Source of the DNA: Alangreenwoodia sp963602445
Lineage (GTDB): Bacteria > Bacillota > Clostridia > Peptostreptococcales > Anaerovoracaceae
Assembly: GCA_963602445.1 (NCBI GenBank)
Contig: CAVCIY010000112.1
Coordinates: 1 to 7,233, forward strand
Length of the DNA: 7,233 bases
Direction: 5' to 3'
Below the pieces are notes generated by a model. That model ran no database searches. It saw only the letters and a program-made list of their open reading frames with translations, and was not told where the DNA came from. Both the position numbers and the translations under genes were made by a program. Positions 1 to 6,100 of this stretch are shown here, piece after piece (within the stretch, counting starts at the first letter, position 1; every line of letters begins with the position of its first letter).

Positions 1-10
1 AAAAACACCA

Positions 11-46
11 AAAATCCGCGGAACCGAAATCGGTTCCGCGGATTTT
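11..46 (-). terminator. Rho-independent terminator of the SLH protein gene
   Basis: This is a perfect inverted repeat: arms 11-26 and 31-46 (16 bp, core ccgcggaaccg) around a 4-base loop at 27-30. On the minus strand the hairpin closes with four T that run on into the tail ttggtgttttt (11-1), which fits an intrinsic terminator placed 150 bases after the stop codon at 197-199. On the plus strand the tail (gattttccgtttgtgttt) is also T-rich but less continuous, so it might also serve a gene converging from the left. Confidence 0.85.
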
Positions 47-196
47 CCGTTTGTGTTTGGATTTTCTATATCGCCTTCGTCAGGCCGCCGGGCCGCCGGA
101 CCGTCGCCTTCGTCAGCCGCCTGCCATAGCCTTCAGCCGGCTTCGTGACTGTCGCAGTTCGCCACTGCTTGCCGCTTGTCGCTTACTGCTTACTGC
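47..196 (-). repeat. Repeat-rich 3' untranslated region, no gene
   Basis: This 150-base stretch between stop codon and terminator has no supported gene. It is more GC-rich than the coding sequence and made of short degenerate repeats. Directly after the stop, on the minus strand, there are five 7-base units (AGTAAGC, AGTAAGC, GACAAGC, GGCAAGC, AGTGGCG; 194 down to 160). Further on there is a direct repeat tcgccttcgtcag(g)ccgcc (71-89 and 104-121, one-base difference) and a tandem ggccgccg pair (83-98). In-frame translation past the stop meets another stop within five codons. Confidence 0.6.
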
Positions 197-3100
197 CTAG
201 CGCAGCTTGTCCCAGTGCTCGACATTTGAGTCGTCGATATAGTAATCGTGTGCGTTGGTTGCTTCTACGATATTTTCATATGCCCAGTGCGATGTCGTCA
301 CGTCGTTGAACTTGACAAGCTTATCCGCATTGTCCTTTATGAATTCGCTGTCAGGTGTGCGTTCGAGAACGCGGTTCACCAGTACGACAACCTCTGCTCT
401 TGTGATATTTGAATCCGGATGGAATGAGCCGTCTGTATATCCTGTGATCCACTTCTTCGTAGCTGCGGAAATGATGTAATTGTAAGCCCAGTGGCTTTCG
501 TCCACGTCTGTGAAGCTTACGCTGCCGCTGCTGAGTGAGTCGAAACGTGATGCTATTGCGGCAAATTCCGCTCTTGTCACGTTCTTTTCAGGATGGTACG
601 TTCCGTCGGCATATCCGTTGATTATACCCTTTGACGCAAGAGTCTTGATCGCTGTCGCATACCACATGTTGTCGTCTACATCCGTGAATGAAACGCTCTG
701 TGATCCCATGCTCTTATCTACGAGCAGGTTGTAGAATACTGTCGCTGCTTCCGCACGTGTGAGATTGTCGTTCGGACGGAAGTTTCCTGAAGGGTTGCCC
801 TTCATGTAAGCGAAGTGGTCATCCTTGATAAGAGGACTCGGTTCCGGGTCAGGTTCCGGGTCAGGCTTCGGACTCGGTGTCGGAGTCGTTCCGCCTACCT
901 TAAATTCCTTAACTGTCGGGTTCAAAGCATATTCTGCATTGTCGCCTGTAGGATTGAGGATGATCGTATATGTTCCGTTCGGAAGCTTGCTGCTGGTTCC
1001 TGCTGCGATAGTGTCATACGGATCGTCTGCATATTTGCCTGTGCTGTTCTCGTCAGTCGGCTGCTGCATTGTGCCGCTTTGGACACTATTTCCATTCTTG
1101 TCAAGTACTACGTAATCGAGATCTCCTACGTTTACAGGTGCCTCCTTAACTGCGTCATAATCTGCCTTAAGGATGCGGCTGTTTGCGTCGGTAAGCTCAG
1201 CAGGATCAAGCGGAGTTCCGTTTGCGTCCTTATACAATGTGATGCTGTCGTCAATGTCAAGATACTTGTCATTATCCGTATCTGCTGCCATGTTTGCGAT
1301 ATCGGAACGCTTTACATAACGCTCACTCTTAGCAAATGTAATATTTTCAGGATTTGAAGCATCAACATTCTTTACATATACGAGGATATATTCGTTTGCA
1401 GGCGTATTTGCATCGGTTGTCGTCACATTTACGCTGTCTGCGTCAGGTGTGATCACTGCCTTTGCTTCCTTGTCCTTTACGGAAAGGACTCCGTCGCGCT
1501 GATATATATCGTAGTAATTCTGAGGATCTTCTGCCGTGCCTACCTTAAGCGAAGCCTTTATAGCCGCGCCGTCTCTTACGTCTGTTCCTGCGGTTCCTAC
1601 AGGCTCGTATGTGATACCGAGGTCCGCAAGCTTGTCATTCATCGGTGACTCTGTAAGGACACGCTTAACTATTGAATAATAGCTGTCACTTGTAAGCTCT
1701 TTGCCGTTCTTTACAGTCAGATTCTGTTCTATTACTTCTATGTTCTTCTGATAGATATCGAGAAGTCCATCTGTAAGAGTGATCGTATCGTAGTTCTTTG
1801 CGTTTGCGTTGATATTTGCTGTCGCATCGCTAAGATCGATCTTTCCGTATCCGTCATCCGCATTGTGGCCGTTTACATATTCTCTCGTGCTTGCTCCGCT
1901 GCGGTTTGCGTCGTCTTCCTGCTTGCGTTCATATACTACGAAATTCTTGTCTATTGCAAGATCCGCAAGTGAGTCTCCGCTTATGAGACCTTCTACATGA
2001 TATCCCATCTGCGGATTTACAACGCCGTACTCACGCTCAACCTGATCTGTGATCGTGTTGAATGCTGTGCCGTCAACTCCTGCCGCAACAGCAAGTGTCT
2101 TTGCCTTTACAGTGTACTTGCCTGACTTGTAGCTTACGTCGTAGTTGTCATTTTCAGCTCCGGCTGTGAATATTACATATTCGCCGACATCGCTGTTTGC
2201 GCGTACATTTGATCTTGTAACCTCAGTGCCTGTGCCAAGTACATACTCGCTGCCTTTCTGACCGCTTACCGTGTAATCTGTATTTGCGATCGTTCCCAAG
2301 GTTCCGTAAGTATTTCCGAGGTTGTCCTTGCTCGTGATAACCGCAGGTGCCTTCGTGATCGTGAGCATTCCCTTGCCTGTCGCGATATATTTTGCGTCCT
2401 CATAGCTTGCGATTACGCGATATTCGCCGACATTTACGGCACTTCCTTCTACTGTAAGATTCTTGTCTGTAAGCTTGACTGCGTCGTCATTTGCTGTATA
2501 ATACTCAGCTCTTGCAGTCTTTTGTGTTGCGTCATATACATATGTATCTTCGCCTATCATGCTGATATATACAGGACGCTTCTGTACATCTACATAAGTC
2601 GCCGCATATGTCTTAAACTCGCCCTTACCGCGGAGAGCCAGGATAGTGAAGCTCTTTGCGGCGTCGCCGTTTATTGATACTACGCCGTCATCGCTGATGC
2701 TTACGCTGCCTGTATCCTTTGTCCACTTTGCGCTGTCCTGAACGCTCTGGACGTCCTGAACATTTCCTTCGCATACGTACCATTCGATAACGCTTGAGTT
2801 GTTATTATACAATCCTGCGCCGTCTACGCGTTCTGAAACTGTACCGTAAAGTGATACGCGGAAGCTGTCGCCGTAGTAAACCTGTCCGTTCGGAAGGCCT
2901 GCTATCTGCATCTTGATTGCAGGATCGTCGTCCTGAACTGCGAAGTTTGCGTCGACATATTTGTCAACCTTGTAGTTGCGTGAGATTATGCCGCTTGGTG
3001 AAATAGTATAATCACCGACTTCGTTGAGGTCCGGATTTGCGCCGGTCGTTGTCTTAAGCTGCATGCTTGCAAGTGCTATGAAGTCCTTAAGGTCGCTGTC

Positions 3101-6100
3101 GCCGCCCACAAGACCGTCTACCGTATATCTCAGCTCAGGATTTGTGCGGTAAATCTGCTTTGTAACAGCAACTGCCGATACCGTAATGCCCTTTTGTGTG
3201 ATGCTGAATGTAGATGTCTCGCTATATGCTACAGTCGTTGATGTAGCAGGTACGTGAAGTGTAACTGTATATGTGCCCGCATCCTTTGGTGCGTCGTAAC
3301 TTATGCCGATTATCTCGCCGCCGGTATAAGTGTAATATGCTCCATCAGGAATTGTGACTTCCTTGCCTGCTGCATTTACAGCCTTTGGTACTGCTGCCTT
3401 GCCGTCATATACCTTGTCTTCGATAACAGGATAATAATGCTCAGCTTCAATCTTGTATACACTGAGTATGCCGCTTGTCTTCCCGGCACCTTCAGCTGTG
3501 ACATCAACGCCGTAACGTCCTGCCTTGTCAACAGTTACGTTGTATGTATCTGTTCCTGCCTGCTCGTTTGAAACCGTAAATCCTGCCTTATTTCCGGCAG
3601 CGCTGTAATCCTGCTGCGTGGAAGTAAATGTAATGATTCCAGGCTTCTTAGGTGCTGCAGCGTCATTTCCTTCAAATGTGATGCTCTCTGCGCCTGAAGC
3701 GTCTGAGCTTACATTCATTGCGAAGGTCTCGCCGCCCTTGTAATTTGCAGTGTCTGCAGGTGATACTATTACAGTATACTTGCCGTTCTTATCTGTGCTT
3801 GCAACTTCCTTTACGCCTGTGCCGTCGTGGTAGAAGTAACGCACTGTGTAACCTTGATTCTTTGTCAGAGTCTTTCCGTAATTGTCATAGACAACGAGCT
3901 TGCTTAAGCTCTTGTCATCTAATGCCGAGCTGTCAACAGTAATGAGATTACGCTCAACAGTAAAGCTCTGCTTCTTTACGTTTCCGTCAGATGCAAACTT
4001 GTAATTTGAGGCATCCGCGCCTACAAGCTTGTCTGCCGTATAAGTCACGTTGTTTGAAACAAGTGCGTCCGCTGTATCAGTAACCGCGCTTCCTTCTGTA
4101 TAAACGCTGTCGCCTGCAACTACGCCTGTAAGCTCAACATCGAGAACAGCCGCGCCGCATCCGCCGTCATAGATCTTATCCTGAACGAGTACGGAATCGA
4201 TGCTTACTTCCTTCTTTTCAATCTTGAATTCGTAAGGCTTGCTGCTCTGTGACTGATAATAGATGCTTGCCGGAAGTACGGCAGTTACTCTGTAAGTGCC
4301 TGCGTCCATAGGTGCGTCGATTGCCTTCCATGTAACGTTGCCTTCGCTGTCTTCCTGCTTTACTTCATAATTGTATACAAGTGACTTAGAAGCCTTTGCC
4401 TTCGCATTTGCGTGGCCGTCTTCGCCGTTAAACTTAACTGTTGCCTTTGCTACGCGCTGAATAGTTCCATCGTATACAAGACCTGATATCTCATTTACGT
4501 CTACGGAAATTTCGCTTGTCTTGTAGCGAACGATATAGTCTTCGCTGTACGTCTCAGCTTCATATCCGTTGTTTCCGGTATACTTAGCAGAAATCGTATA
4601 TTCGCCTGCCGGAAGGTTGATCTTTCCGAGAGTGTCGCCTATTCCGCCGCCAAAGAGAACATGTCCGTTTACTGCTGTCGCCGTGCGTTCAACTACAGCC
4701 TTGCCTGAAGCCTTGTCTGTAACTGTAAGCTTTATGTCTCCTCTAGGAATCGATGCGCCGCCTGAGATATATACATCAAATGTAATATCCGTATCCTTGT
4801 ATGCCGCTGACGATGCCGGAGTTTCACGCAGCTGAATCTCTACATCTGCTGCCTTTGCAACAAGAATGTTCGAATAATATACATCCTCAGACTTTACTGT
4901 GCGCTCTTCCTTATTGTCAACAATTATCCTTGCGCGGTAAGCATAACCGTTCTTCGGCTCAACTACGACCTCATGTCCTGTAGCCTCGCTTACCTTCAGC
5001 CACTTGCTCGCGTCAGGATTTGTCTCATTTAATTCCTTTGTATATTGCCACTCGACAGTATAATTTACATTCTCAAAGAGATTTGTAAATTCTCCCGGAT
5101 TTGCTAAAGCTGCGGCATCAGTGCCGTTTTGCGCATCCAGAGTGTATATCTTCTTTAAGGTAAGTACTGTAGATGTTCCGTCTGATACCAATGTGTCTTC
5201 AGGAGCGTAGATCACTATGCCGCCTGTAGATTCTGACGCATTTGTACTGAGAACTTTGTTTTCAACACTGTCATGTACAAATACCTTTGACGAGAATACT
5301 GTTACCTTTCTGTCTGAGCTTGCATTTGCAGTCTGAGGTGCGTAAGCACCGTATGCGTCGTCGCCTGAGTACTTTGCAACGATATATACATCCTGCATCT
5401 TGCTGCTTGTGTCAGTAGGAAGTGTCTTTGTGGTAATGGAAGCGTAGAACTTGCCGTCACGCTTCTCAAGCTTAGCTTCGTTGCTTCCTCCGTCTGATGC
5501 GTCGGAAGAAACTACCTTCTTCAGGTTTGTGAGGTCTGCCGACGTCGCATAGTAGAATTCTACAGTGCCTGTAGGATCTACAGTATAATTTTCGTCAGTC
5601 GGGATAACCTGTGCGTAGAGTGTGATCTCGTTGCCCTCATAAACCGCGTCGGTGTAAGGTGCGTTGAGTGCAGCCTTGCTTGTAGTAACATTTACTGATA
5701 CTGCCTGGAGGCCTGAGCCGATCGGGTCTGAATATTCTACGTCAAGACGTTCGTCATTCTTCGGTTCGGCAAAGAGATTCTTGGTCGTCGTAACCTTTGC
5801 TCTGTAGCGGTATTCCTGCGTAGCAGGCTTCACTGTGCATGTGTGTGAATCTGTTGCGCCCGGAACCTTTTCCCAGTCTACGCCGTTTGTGCTCTGCTGC
5901 CACTCGATATCATACTCATCTGCATCCAGTTTCTGGTCATCTGTCGTATAGATGCCTTCCTTGAGTGATAAGCCGTCCGTAAGCGTCAATGTGTAAGTGC
6001 TTCCTGCAGTCAGTTTTGTTACATTTCCGCCTGCAGCGTCACTTGCGATCACGCTTAGCTTATGGTCGTTTGTGCTGTCTGTTACTACATCTACATTTTC

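Larger units (their letters stand above)
1469..4516 (-). other. MBG/YDG-type beta-sandwich domain block (residues 888-1903)
   Basis: The block shows repeated (V/I)YDG openings and (D/N)(A/V)G-(T/E/D)Y closings, typical of MBG and YDG domains. MBG-like: 888-989 (VYDG at 901; DAGTYRVTAVLP at 958-969), 1242-1328 (VYDG at 1256; DAGTYTVTLHVP at 1299-1310), 1533-1610 (VYDA at 1547; VGEYRVIA at 1583-1590) and 1611-1692 (VGEYVIF, then NDNYDVSYKSGKYTV). YDG-like: 990-1081 (KIYDGG at 1001, with the phrase GVVAGDSV and later ASNYKFASDGNVKKQSFTV). MBG_2-like, with a GL(V/I)-x-GDS core: 1329-1414 (GLVGGDS at 1355; closing NYKVDKYVDANFAV) and 1693-1810 (EREYGVVNP at 1714; GLISGDS at 1730; closing NYDTITLTDGLLDI). 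A diverged unit at 1811-1902 closes with NYYDIYQRDGVLSV. Two less clear stretches, 1082-1241 and 1415-1532, are interspersed. Boundaries are approximate and names are from memory of the families. Confidence 0.75.

Noticed and set aside
71..121. CRISPR-like array from the repeated tcgccttcgtcag
   Set aside because: There are only two copies with a 20-base separation, no regular spacers, and GC-rich simple-repeat character; it does not meet the pattern of a CRISPR array.
825..1115. Plus-strand open frame beginning with a Gly/Ser repeat (GLGSGSGSGSG)
   Set aside because: The Gly/Ser tract is the antisense reading of the Pro/Asp/Glu linker, not a real glycine-rich protein.
815..1357. Plus-strand open frame of 180 codons, Arg/Cys/Ile-rich
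   Set aside because: It lies entirely inside the minus-strand gene, is antisense to the Pro/acidic linker and adjoining region, has an unnatural composition and shows no domain. It is a by-product of codon bias on the other strand.
3254..3571. Plus-strand open frame with many Cys, Ile and Leu, resembling a small membrane protein
   Set aside because: It is antisense to well-formed MBG-type domain sequence (KVYDGK, DAGTYTVTLHVP), and I saw no evidence supporting expression. Hydrophobic antisense frames are expected opposite Thr/Lys/Asp-rich coding.
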